Assembly: GCA_016703005.1 (NCBI GenBank)
Contig: JADJCX010000006.1
Span: forward strand, 162,605-226,604
DNA: 64,000 bases
Direction: 5' to 3'
Source: Flavobacteriales bacterium
GTDB taxonomy: Bacteria > Bacteroidota > Bacteroidia > Flavobacteriales_F > PHOS-HE28
Shown here: positions 15,714 through 25,285 of the stretch, in pieces
Layout of the letters: each line of letters begins with the position of its first letter
How positions within the stretch are numbered: the stretch's first letter is position 1
Position numbers and translations under genes: made by a program
Notes under the pieces: model-generated
The model's database searches: none
Told to the model about the DNA's origin: nothing
What the model saw: the letters and a program-made list of their open reading frames with translations, nothing else

Positions 15714-16644
15714 TCAAAGAGCCTGACAATCCGCGTTGAACTGCGCGAGCGTTGTGGGCTGATACGTGATCGTCTCGTTGTGCCCAACTACCAGCGTGGA
15801 ATTCGTGAACGACGAGTAATAGTCGCCGTTGATCAATGCCAAGGAAACCAGCGTAACCCCCATACCCACTGGCGCTGCATAGCTCGTTCCGGTAGCGAAA
15901 GTGGATGGGCCCGCATTGTAGCCCCCTATGTTGGTCATGGAGTTGATACTGGGGAACACGACCCAAACGATGGTGTTCTGATCATTGTGAACCTGCGGAA
16001 CAGTAACCGTGATCGTGGTGAGCGGTCCACCCAGTTACCGAAGTAGTCGCAATTGATCCAACCGAGCGAATCGTTCGGAAATGCATACGCGCCACTATCG
16101 ATGACAAGATTCCCGCCCCCGTCGAACGGATCCCAAATGATCGTTCCGTCCGCATCCACCGTACCGCTGAACAACTCCATTTGCGGATCCGGGTTGGCCG
16201 ATGGTATCTGCACATATGAACCGCCCGGGGCGAGTTTGACCGGTTGTCCGGCCTGCGACGCTGTCAAGCGGATCGGCCACCGCTCGTTAACGGCTTCAGT
16301 GTTCCGTTGTCATTTCCCACAGCCTGTTTGTTCAAGAACAACATATCCGCGATCGTCAGGGCCTCGACAAGTTCCACCTGAACATTCCCTGTGACCACTG
16401 TTCCGTCCGCATACCTGAACGCGTTGGGTACGAAAACCACCGTGGTGCCATCCGCGCCCTGCACCGTTCCTCCGGTGCTGGCATTCACATTGAATGACTG
16501 TGTGGCTGCCGCTATGTTGTTCTCGAAGATCTGCCGAAGCGGACTAAGCGACGCAGGCCCTGGGCCGTAGTTCGTTTCCTTGTTGCACGCAACGACCACC
16601 AGCGCGACGGTGATCATGGACAGGCTCAAATGTTTGGTCTTCAT
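15714..16644 (-). CDS. Outer-surface lipoprotein, paralogue 2, two frameshifts
   Basis: A paralogue of the 14586-15575 lipoprotein, about 310 residues when read across two frame breaks. The signal and lipobox (MITVALVVVACNKE) start at 16644. The same blocks follow: GGTVQGADGTTVVFVPNAF, VTGNVQVELVEALTIADM and a C-terminal ETITYQPTTLAQFNADCQ. The first break is near 16275, between PLTSGG and RLTASQAG. The second is near 16030, where the paralogue-like text TTITVTVP continues in another frame to FPSINSMTNIGG. One-base indels explain both. Whether they are real mutations or assembly errors cannot be told from the sequence, but the intact codon content on both sides favours errors. Confidence 0.75.
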
Positions 16645-16716
16645 GTCGGACTTCGTTAAAGGTTTCAGCACCATGATGCGTGAAGCGTGAAGGCCGCTGC
16701 CCAGGGTGCCAACTTT

Positions 16717-18174
16717 TTATTCCCCGGCCCGCACAATACGCCGATCCACGAAGGCCCAAAGACCGAGGAACGTAAGGCCACCGTTCACAAGCAACGTCTC
16801 GAACCCCATTTGGTAACCACCGAGCAGAAACACGGAGTTATCGCGGAGGAAGTAGGTGATCACTGCGGCAGCAACACAGATGAACGGGACGAGCACCTCG
16901 CGCGGCTTGCCCTTGCCGAACAAACCGAACGCGAACAATCCAAGCAAGGGTCCGTAGGTGATAGCCGCCAGGTCGAAGAGCGTCTTGACGATGGTGCCAT
17001 CCTTGCGGGCGAAGAACCACATGATGCAGCCCATGAAGACGACCGCCATCAACAAGTGAACGGTTCGTCGCACGCGGCGCTGCTTGACTTCATCCCATCC
17101 CCGATCGCGAATGCCGATGAGGTCGATGCAGGTGCTGGCGGTGAGGGCAGTGAGCGCACCATCGGCGCTTGGGAACAAGGCGCTGATGAGGCCTACGATG
17201 AAGAGCAACCCGAGCCATGGTGGGAAGTGTTGCAGGGCCATCATTGGGAACAGGTCATCGCTCTTCTCTGGAGCAGCCAAGCCCATTTGCCCGGCCTTCA
17301 ACCACAACAATGCGCCCAGCAACAGAAAGAGGATGTTGACTACGAGCAGGATCACACTGAAAACACGCATGTTCTTCTGCGCACCACCTACCGTGCGCAC
17401 ACTGAGGTTCTTCTGCATCATCTCCTGATCGAGACCGGTCATGACGATGGTGATGAACATGCCGCTGACCACTTGCTTGAGGAAGTAGCTGTTGCTCTTC
17501 CAGTCGAAGTTCCACACCTGCATCATACCGCTATCGCTCAGTGCGGTGCTCCAGCCCTCCATGCCTGTACTATTGACGATGTACACGATCGCGCCCAAAA
17601 GCGCTGCAAGCATGAACAGGGTTTGCAGGGTGTCCGTCCACACGATCGTCTTCACCCCGCCCTGCAACGTGTAGAGCACGATCATGAGCATCACTACCGC
17701 TGCGGTGAGCCAGAACGGAATGCCGAGCGCTTCGAGGGTGAACACATGGATCACGTTCAGCACGACATAGATGCGCAACGTTGCACCCATGAGCCGACTG
17801 AGGATGAACCATGACGCGCCCGTGCGGTAGCTGACCAACCCGAAACGCTCGCGCAGGTACCCATAGATGCTCGTCAGTTGCATGCGGTAGTACAAGGGCA
17901 ACAGCACCCCGGCCACGATCCAATAGCCGATCGCAAAACCGATGACCAATTGCAGATAGCCCCAGTGACCCGCCTGCACCGCGCCCGGAACACTGATGAA
18001 GGTGACCCCGCTGAGCGACGTGCCGATCATACCGAAGGCCACCACCCACCAGAGGCTCTTGCGCTCACCGCTGTAGAACGCATGTTCGCCTGCACCGCGG
18101 CTGGTGTACCATGCGATCCCGAGCAGCAACAGAAAATAGCCGAAGACGATGGAGAGGAGGAGAGTCGGACTCAT
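16717..18174 (-). CDS. Sodium:solute symporter (SSS family)
   Basis: A 485-residue inner-membrane protein with about 13 helices of the SSS (SGLT/PutP) family, which couples Na+ entry to uptake of sugars, amino acids or similar solutes. Typical elements are TSLSGVTFISVPGAVQ in the second helix, DTLQTLFMLAALLGAIV, and the late SALFPSADGALTALTAS, where Ser and Thr of helix 8 line the Na2 site. The length is normal. The start at 18174 is preferred over a codon 15 bp upstream because it gives the usual short leader (MSPTLLLSIVFGYFLLLL). The substrate cannot be deduced. The adenylate cyclase gene lies 51 bp upstream on the same strand and could be co-transcribed. Confidence 0.9.
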   Translation of the reverse strand: MSPTLLLSIVFGYFLLLLGIAWYTSRGAGEHAFYSGERKSLWWVVAFGMIGTSLSGVTFISVPGAVQAGHWGYLQLVIGFAIGYWIVAGVLLPLYYRMQLTSIYGYLRERFGLVSYRTGASWFILSRLMGATLRIYVVLNVIHVFTLEALGIPFWLTAAVVMLMIVLYTLQGGVKTIVWTDTLQTLFMLAALLGAIVYIVNSTGMEGWSTALSDSGMMQVWNFDWKSNSYFLKQVVSGMFITIVMTGLDQEMMQKNLSVRTVGGAQKNMRVFSVILLVVNILFLLLGALLWLKAGQMGLAAPEKSDDLFPMMALQHFPPWLGLLFIVGLISALFPSADGALTALTASTCIDLIGIRDRGWDEVKQRRVRRTVHLLMAVVFMGCIMWFFARKDGTIVKTLFDLAAITYGPLLGLFAFGLFGKGKPREVLVPFICVAAAVITYFLRDNSVFLLGGYQMGFETLLVNGGLTFLGLWAFVDRRIVRAGE

Positions 18175-18225
18175 GGCGCTAAAGAACACGCTCGGAGCAA
18201 CGGTGGTAGGAGTCCCTGCCGCGTG

Positions 18226-19266
18226 TTATGAACGCACCCGCGTCACTCCATGCACGCGCACCTCTCTCCGCCTACCCTTCACCGGCAGGATCTGTTCGGG
18301 GCCGATCACAAAACGATCGCTTACGTCGCCCAAACGTTCCAGCAGTTCGGTGCTCACGAGCAACTGCTCGTTAAGATCCTTGCACAAGCCGAGCATGCGG
18401 CTTACGGCGTTCATGACATCGCCACTATGATCGATGGCCCGCTTGATGTGACCGACCTGTGCGGTGATCACACGGCCGCCATGCACGGCTGCTCGGAACT
18501 TGGGCACCGCACCGAACTCATCCTTGAACGCCTGATCGTGTTCCGCGATACGGTCGGCGATATCGAAACATAGGTCGAGGCAATTGTGATGGCGTGCACC
18601 AGCGCGCATGGTCCACGTGAAGATCACTTCGTCGCCAACGTACTTGTGGATCTCGGCCTCATTGTGCAGCACGGCATCGCTCATCAGCGAGTGCGTGAAA
18701 TTCAAGAAGCGGAAGTATCGCAGGTCGCCCATGCGTTCGGCCAGGGCCGTGCTGCCTTGCAGGTCCATAGTAAGAACGATGCGCTCGTGGGCCTTCGGCT
18801 TATCGTACCAACCAAGCAGCGAACCGAAAAGCATGCGCCTTCCGATGGCCTCTTCCAACTGCACAGCGACAATGGTGACCGATGTGATCACCAACATGCG
18901 CAACATCAACAGGTAGAACGGTTGCATGCTGAAAACCTCGCCCATGCTGACACCGTCCCCTTGCAACCAAGGGAAGACCTTCTCGCGGCCCATGGCGAAT
19001 GCCATGGCGATGATGCCGAAGGTGAGCACGTTCACCAACAACACTTTGCCCAGCAGCTGCAACGGAATGGGCAAGGCCCTGAACCGGCGGCCAAAGAGGA
19101 ATTCTTCCAATATGCCGGTCCACAGCCCAAGCAAAACCCAGCCGAAGTGCCAAATGCGCAACGTTTCCCCTGCGAACAGCAATAGCACACCCGCTATGGC
19201 ACCCGCTAGCACAGCGTACTTCAGCAGCTTTCGCAGCTTGTAGCGGGTAATGTTCGTAAGCGCCAT
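18226..19266 (-). CDS. Membrane-bound class III adenylate cyclase
   Basis: A 346-residue protein with four N-terminal transmembrane helices (about residues 15-140) followed by a class III nucleotidyl cyclase domain. Two metal-binding Asp are present (LTMDLQGST and YVGDEVI). The adenine-type Asp aligns in AIDHSGD, and the transition-state Asn and Arg are in VMNAVSRM. The set is complete, so it is probably active and would make cAMP as a homodimer. No recognisable ligand domain other than the membrane part is present, as in small bacterial membrane-anchored cyclases. It is divergent from the methyltransferase gene and precedes the sodium symporter. Confidence 0.83.
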   Translation of the reverse strand: MALTNITRYKLRKLLKYAVLAGAIAGVLLLFAGETLRIWHFGWVLLGLWTGILEEFLFGRRFRALPIPLQLLGKVLLVNVLTFGIIAMAFAMGREKVFPWLQGDGVSMGEVFSMQPFYLLMLRMLVITSVTIVAVQLEEAIGRRMLFGSLLGWYDKPKAHERIVLTMDLQGSTALAERMGDLRYFRFLNFTHSLMSDAVLHNEAEIHKYVGDEVIFTWTMRAGARHHNCLDLCFDIADRIAEHDQAFKDEFGAVPKFRAAVHGGRVITAQVGHIKRAIDHSGDVMNAVSRMLGLCKDLNEQLLVSTELLERLGDVSDRFVIGPEQILPVKGRRREVRVHGVTRVRS

Positions 19267-19339
19267 GGAACGGGGCGCGAATGTAGCGGGGTCCTATGCC
19301 GTCATCTTTGCGGCCCTGTTACCGCTTGCCCTAAAGGAC

Positions 19340-20020
19340 ATGAACCTGCTTTTGCGTGCATTGAGCTGGGTTTGGCCCATGCGTATAGCGCGGTACAACG
19401 GCCGTAGCGGGAACCTCGATGTGTGCTTCCAATACGGCCGCAAAGTTCTGAACACGGCCAACGCGAACCAGAGTTTTGGCAGCCTGCATACCGTTTGGCA
19501 GCGTGCTTTCTCGGCGATCGGGTTGAAGAAAAAGAAGCCGGGGTCCATGCTGTTGCTCGGCCTTGGTGCGGGCAGCGCGGTGCGCATCCTCCGGAAAGAA
19601 CTGCGCTGCGCAGCACCGATCACCGCTGTGGAAGCTGATCCAATGATGGAACGGATCGCGCGGGAACACTTCGGCCTGAATGATGTGCCGGGCGTCACGG
19701 TGATCATCGCGGATGCATTCAACGTTCTTACAAGCCTGCCCGAGGCCTTTGACCTGGTGGTCGTGGACGTCTTCAACGATCATCTGATACCGGAGCAGTT
19801 GTCCGACCCCAAGCACCTGGGCCAATTGCTCGCCTTGACCAACCTCGGAGGGGACCTCCTCGTCAACACCATGGCCGTGGATGAAGCTTCAACCCGGCTG
19901 AGCGATGCGGTTCAGTTCGGCCTGCTCAGAAGCGGTGCGAAAGTCGAGGTGCTGAGACCAATGCCTGAGAACAGGGTGATGTGGGTTGTGGGGGGCGGTG
20001 AGACGAAACGACCGGTTTGA
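19340..20020 (+). CDS. Spermidine synthase-like SAM-dependent methyltransferase-fold protein
   Basis: A 226-residue cytosolic protein with the Rossmann core of spermidine synthase-like enzymes: LLLGLGAGSAVRIL (nucleotide loop), ITAVEADPMMERIA (acidic residue for the ribose) and DLVVVDVFNDHLIPEQL. It lacks the full N-terminal beta domain of true spermidine synthases, so aminopropyl or methyl transfer is undecided. The start at 19340 is the first ATG that avoids overlap with the divergent cyclase leader. CATCTTTG, one mismatch from a -7 box, lies at 19303-19310. Confidence 0.75.
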   Translation: MNLLLRALSWVWPMRIARYNGRSGNLDVCFQYGRKVLNTANANQSFGSLHTVWQRAFSAIGLKKKKPGSMLLLGLGAGSAVRILRKELRCAAPITAVEADPMMERIAREHFGLNDVPGVTVIIADAFNVLTSLPEAFDLVVVDVFNDHLIPEQLSDPKHLGQLLALTNLGGDLLVNTMAVDEASTRLSDAVQFGLLRSGAKVEVLRPMPENRVMWVVGGGETKRPV

Positions 20021-20026
20021 GCGTCC

Positions 20027-20034
20027 TACTTTCG
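20027..20034 (+). promoter_or_regulatory. Candidate -7 box upstream of the giant T9SS gene
   Basis: TACTTTCG, one mismatch from TAnnTTTG, 42 bp before the start codon at 20077. The same TA-NN-TTCG form recurs before several other genes of this window. No -33 element is evident. Confidence 0.4.
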
Positions 20035-20076
20035 CTGGCACGTTTTCTGACCCCTGCCCGCGCCCTATTGTTCCCC

Positions 20077-23000
20077 ATGAACGGACGCTACCGAACACTC
20101 CTGACATCCATCCTATTGTGCGCATTGCACGAGGGGATCGCGCAGTGTTCGATCTCACTGGGTAACGATACAACGATCTGCCAAGGACAGAACGCGACGC
20201 TACTTGGTCCGCCGGGCTACACCAACTACAGTTGGAGCAACGGAGCGGGCACGCAGAACATCACCGTAGGTGCTGCGGGTAACTATACATGCACTGTCAG
20301 CTACCCAACGGGGAATATTGTCACCAACGGCAACTTCAGCGCGGGCAATACCGGTTTCACCAACCAGTTCAATCTGGCCCTCAACATGCAGCCGGAGCCC
20401 ACTTACAACGTTGGCGCGAATGCGAACTGGTATCACCCGCAATGGCAGGGAACCGGCAACGGCAACTTCCTCTTGATCAACGCCGGTTGGATGCATGGCG
20501 GCTGGAACGCTTGGTGCCAGACCATCCCCGTTTGCCCGAACCAGACCTATACGCTCGTGCTGCGTGCCATGAGCGTGGCCACCCAAGGAGCACCCATGCT
20601 CGATTGGGCGATAAATGGTGTTTCGCAGAACTACGCGATGCAGACCGCCGCAGCCCAAGGCTCATGGACGCTGTTCACCAACACCTGGACCAGCGGACCG
20701 GGCCAGTTCAGCGCTGACTTCTGCATTCGGGTGGTAAGCGGCTGGGGTGTGGGCAACGACTTCGCCGTTGACGATATCAGCATCAGCAGCACCATTGTAT
20801 TGAGCGACCAACAGCAGGTGTTCGTTACGCCGCTTCCTGTTGTGAACCTCGGCCTCGACCAACTGGCCTGCACCGGTGATCTGATAACATTGAACGCCAC
20901 CACGCCCGGCGCCACGTATCTCTGGCAGGACGGTAGTACCAACCCCACCTTCAACGTTACTGGCGCAGGGATCTATGATGTGGACGTAACCGTGAACGGC
21001 TGCACGGGCACCGACGCCATCCAGTTCTGGTACAATCCCTACCCCGCTCTCGACCTCGGAAACGACACCACGCTATGCGCAGGGCAGACGTTGCCGATGA
21101 ACATTTTCACCCCGGGCGCCACCTACCAATGGCAGAACGGAAGCGCGGCGCCGAGTTTCACGGCCACCGGACCGGGTACCTACGAGGTGGACCTTACACT
21201 GAACGGCTGTGTTTCGCAGGACACGATCATGGTAGCCTACAACCCGCTACCCGTCGTAACACTGGGTAACGACACGACGCTTTGCGCCGGGGATCAGGTG
21301 CTGCTCGATGCGACCACGCCCGGTGGAGCATACGTCTGGCAGGACAACAGCACCGCAGCAACGTTCAACGTGACGGGTCCAGGCACTTACGATGTGGACG
21401 TTACGGTGAACGGATGCAGCGCGATCGATGCCGTTACCGTGACCTACAACCCGTTGCCAGCGTTCTATCTCGGCAACGACACTACCGTTTGTCCGGGTGA
21501 AGCAGTGACATGGGATGCGTCGGTCGCTGGGGCCACATATCTCTGGAACAACAACAGTACTGGCGCCACACTAACGACAGCTGCAGTCGGCACATCGAGC
21601 GTAACGGTGACGCTGAACGGCTGCTCCGCCTCGGATGCCGCAACGCTGAGCAACTTCAGTTTACAGACGGTGAACCTTGGACCCGATGTGATAGCGTGCG
21701 CCGGTTCACCAGCAACCATCGGTGTGTCCGTTCCGGGTGCCAGCTATCTGTGGAGCACTGGCCAATCCACCGACTCTATTTCCGTGGTTGCCACTGGCAT
21801 GTATTGGGTTGAAGCAACGCTGAACGGCTGCGTGGTGCGCGATTCGGTGGAGGTCTCGTTAACACCACTCCCCCTCGTTGACCTTGGCCCGGACACCAGC
21901 CTATGCGACGGCACACTCATCTGGCTGGATGCAGTGTTACCGAATGCCACGTACCTGTGGAACGATGGCAGTACTGGTGGTACCCTGAACGCCGGTGCTG
22001 GAACGTGGAGCGTGCAAGTCACTGCGAATGGTTGCATCAACAGCGATACGATCGGCATCGGATGGTTCGTCCCTCCTTTCATCGATCTGGGTGCGGACAC
22101 AACATTGTGCCCGGGCCAAACCACACTGCTTAACGCGAGCTACCCGGGGGCCGCTTACCTCTGGCAGGACGGAACTACTAACAGTACGCTTACGGCTTCG
22201 AGCCCGGGCAACTACAGTGTTCAAGTCACTGACATCTATGGCTGCACATATACTGACGACATCGACGTAACGTTCGCGAATCCACAGGCCATCTTTCTGG
22301 GCAATGACACCACGATCTGTGCAGGAGCACAACTGGCGTTGGACGCAACGATCCCTGGAGCAAGTTATCTATGGAGCACCGGTGTGACCAGTCCATCGAT
22401 CACAGTAAGTACCGCGAACAACTATTCGGTGGTGGTTACACAGGGTCAATGCACTGTGAGCGACGCGATAGTGGTTTCGATCGCACCGAACCCGAGCGTC
22501 ACGCTTCCGAACGACACCACGCTCTGCGCCGGGGAAACACTGCTGCTCGACGCCACCACGCCGAACGTCACCTACACGTGGCAGAACGGAAGCGCTGCGG
22601 CGACGTTCCTGGTCAACACAGGCGGTAACTACAGCGTGACCGTTACCAACGCCGCCGGTTGCACCGACAGCGATGCTATCACGGTGAACTATGCCGTTGC
22701 CGGCAGCATCGACTTAGGGAACGACACCAGCTTTTGTACAGGTGGTAGTGTTGTACTGGACGCCACGCTCGTCGGCAGCACTTACACATGGAGCACAGGA
22801 GCGACCAGCGCAACGATCACAGCGAACACCACGGGCACCTATTGGGTTGAAGCACTACAAGGCAACTGTTCAGTGACGGATACGATCGTTGTGACGGTAA
22901 ACGCAAACCCGAGCGTCACGCTTCCGAACGACACCACGCTCTGCGCCGGGGAAACACTGCTGCTCGACGCCACCACGCCGAACGTCACCTACACGTGGCA

Positions 23001-25280
23001 GAACGGAAGCGCTGCGGCGACGTTCCTGGTCAACACAGGCGGCAATTACAGCGTAACCGTCACCAACGCTGCGGGCTGTGCTGATAGTGATGCCATCACG
23101 GTGAACTATGCCATTGCCGGCAGCATCGACTTGGGTAACGACACCAGCTTCTGTACAGGTGGTAGTGTTGTGCTGGACGCCACGCTCGCCGGCAGCACTT
23201 ACACATGGAGCACTGGTGCGACCAGCGCAACGATCACAGCGAACACCACGGGCACCTATTGGGTTGAAGCACTACAAGGCAACTGTTCAGTGACGGATAC
23301 GATCGTTGTGACGGTAAACGCAAACCCGAGCGTCACGCTTCCGAACGACACCACGCTCTGCGCCGGGGAAACACTGCTGCTCGACGCCACCACGCCGAAC
23401 GTCACCTACACGTGGCAGAACGGAAGCGCTGCGGCGACGTTCCTGGTCAACACAGGCGGTAACTACAGCGTGACCGTTACCAACGCCGCCGGTTGCACCG
23501 ACAGCGATGCTATCACGGTGAACTATGCCGTTGCCGGCAGCATCGACTTAGGGAACGACACCAGCTTTTGTGCAGGTGGCGGTGTTCTGTTGGACGCCAC
23601 GCTCGCCGGCAGCACTTACACATGGAGCACTGGTGCGACCAACGCGACGATCACAGCGAACACCACGGGCACCTATTGGGTTGAAGCACTACAAGGCAAC
23701 TGCTCCGTGACGGATACGATCGTTGTGACGGTAAACGCAAACCCGAGCGTCACGCTTCCGAACGACACCACGCTCTGCGCCGGGAAACACTGCTGCTCGA
23801 CGCCACCACGCCGAACGTCACCTACACGTGGCAGAACGGAAGCGCTGCGGCGACGTTCCTGGTCAACACAGGCGGCAATTACAGCGTAACCGTCACCAAC
23901 GCTGCGGGCTGTGCTGATAGTGATGCCATCACGGTGAACTATGCCATTGCCGGCAGCATCGACTTGGGTAACGACACCAGCTTCTGTACAGGTGGTAGTG
24001 TTGTGCTGGACGCCACGCTCGTCGGCAGCACTTACACATGGAGCACAGGGGCGACCAGCGCAACGATCACGGCCAACGCATCGGGGACATACTGGGTGGA
24101 AGCTCTTCAAGGCAATTGCACAGTATCCGATACGATCGATATTTCCGTCAACGCCAACCCCAGCGTAACGCTCCCTAACGACACTACGCTGTGTACAGGC
24201 TCAGTCCTGCTCCTCGACGCGACCACCTCCGGCGTCGCCTACGAATGGCAGAACGGAAGTACCGCCGCGACCTTTCTCGTTAACACCGCAGGGAGCTACG
24301 GCGTTACCGTTACCGACGGGAATGGTTGTGTGGATAATGATGGTCTTGTGGTCAACTACTTCACCCCAGGGTCGGTGGATCTCGGCGTGGACACGGCCAT
24401 CTGCCCCGGCGGCATCATGTTGTTATCCGTATCGCTACCCGGTGCAGCCTACCTCTGGAGCACCGGGGCGACCACCAACTCGATCACGGTGAGCGCCGCC
24501 GGTTCATATTGGGTGCAAGCCGGAGCGCCCGGTTGCCTGAGTTCCGATACGATCGGGATCGCAGCGGTTCCGCTGGTTCAACCGGACCTCGGGGCGGATG
24601 TATCAGCATGCTCCGGCGACACGGTCCAACTCAGTGTGATCACGGGTGGCGCAAGCGTGCTCTGGAGCGATGGTAGCACCGGCAATGCAACGAGTACCAC
24701 CGCAACGGGTACCGTCAGCGTCCAGCTGACCATGGATGGATGCACCACTTCCGATGAAGTGGATGTGGAATTCATTCCGTTCATGGATAGTTTGAGCATC
24801 GGTCCTGATGTAGCGCATTGCCCCGGGGAGCCGCTACAATTGACTGCACCGATATCAGGCGTTACATACGATTGGAGCACCGGACAAGTCTCCCCAACGA
24901 TCACCATCACCGAACTCGGAACCTACTGGGTGGAAGTGACCGGCTCCTGCGTAAGCGCCATTGACACCATCGTGATCACGCTGGGCGATTGTGGCCTGTT
25001 CGTCCATGTGCCGAACACTTTCACTCCCGATGGCGATGGCACGAACGAATCATTTGCGGCGATCGTTACCGGGGAGTTCATTGAGTACACGTTCACCGTG
25101 TTCGACCGCTGGGGCGAACCGATCTGGAAGACCAGTGATACCGGTGCATCATGGAACGGTGAATATGGAGGTACCCAAGCCCCGGATGGCGTTTACACCT
25201 GGACCATCCACTACAAAGCGACAACACCCGCCGGCATCAAGCAGGAGCGCTTGATCGGCCACGTTACGCTTCTTCGATAG
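20077..25280 (+). CDS. Giant repeat surface protein with gliding-type (type B) T9SS sorting domain, one frameshift
   Basis: About 1734 residues when read across one frame break. A signal peptide (MNGRYRTLLTSILLCALHEG) is followed by a CBM-like domain (NGNFSAGNTGF ... FAVDDISIS). About twenty immunoglobulin/PKD-like modules of 65-70 residues follow, each opening with a phrase such as LGNDTTLCAG and containing YxWxxGS and GxYxVxVT strands. The C-terminus carries the type B sorting domain (VPNTFTPDGDGTNE, VFDRWGEPIW, DGVYTW). Modules between 22491 and 24157 form a 417-bp tandem repeat. At 23782-23784 one copy has GGG where its sister copies have GGGG, which breaks the frame; the unit is 416 bp. 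Likely a long extracellular adhesin, carried to the surface by T9SS. Confidence 0.9.
22491..24157 (+). repeat. Four tandem 417-bp coding repeats
   Basis: The landmark CCCGAGCGTCACGCTTCC begins at 22491, 22908, 23325 and 23742, exactly 417 bp (139 codons) apart. The next, diverged landmark is at 24158, 416 bp further on. Units are nearly identical in DNA, and each encodes two Ig-like modules (an LPNDTTLCAG module and an LGNDTSFC module). Such identity implies recent expansion or gene conversion. Copy number may differ between strains and may be misassembled. Confidence 0.93.
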
Positions 25281-25285
25281 CCGGT

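Noticed and set aside
22491..24157. CRISPR-like or satellite repeat array
   Set aside because: The 417-bp period, coding frame and protein modules show an intragenic repeat, not short direct repeats with unique spacers.
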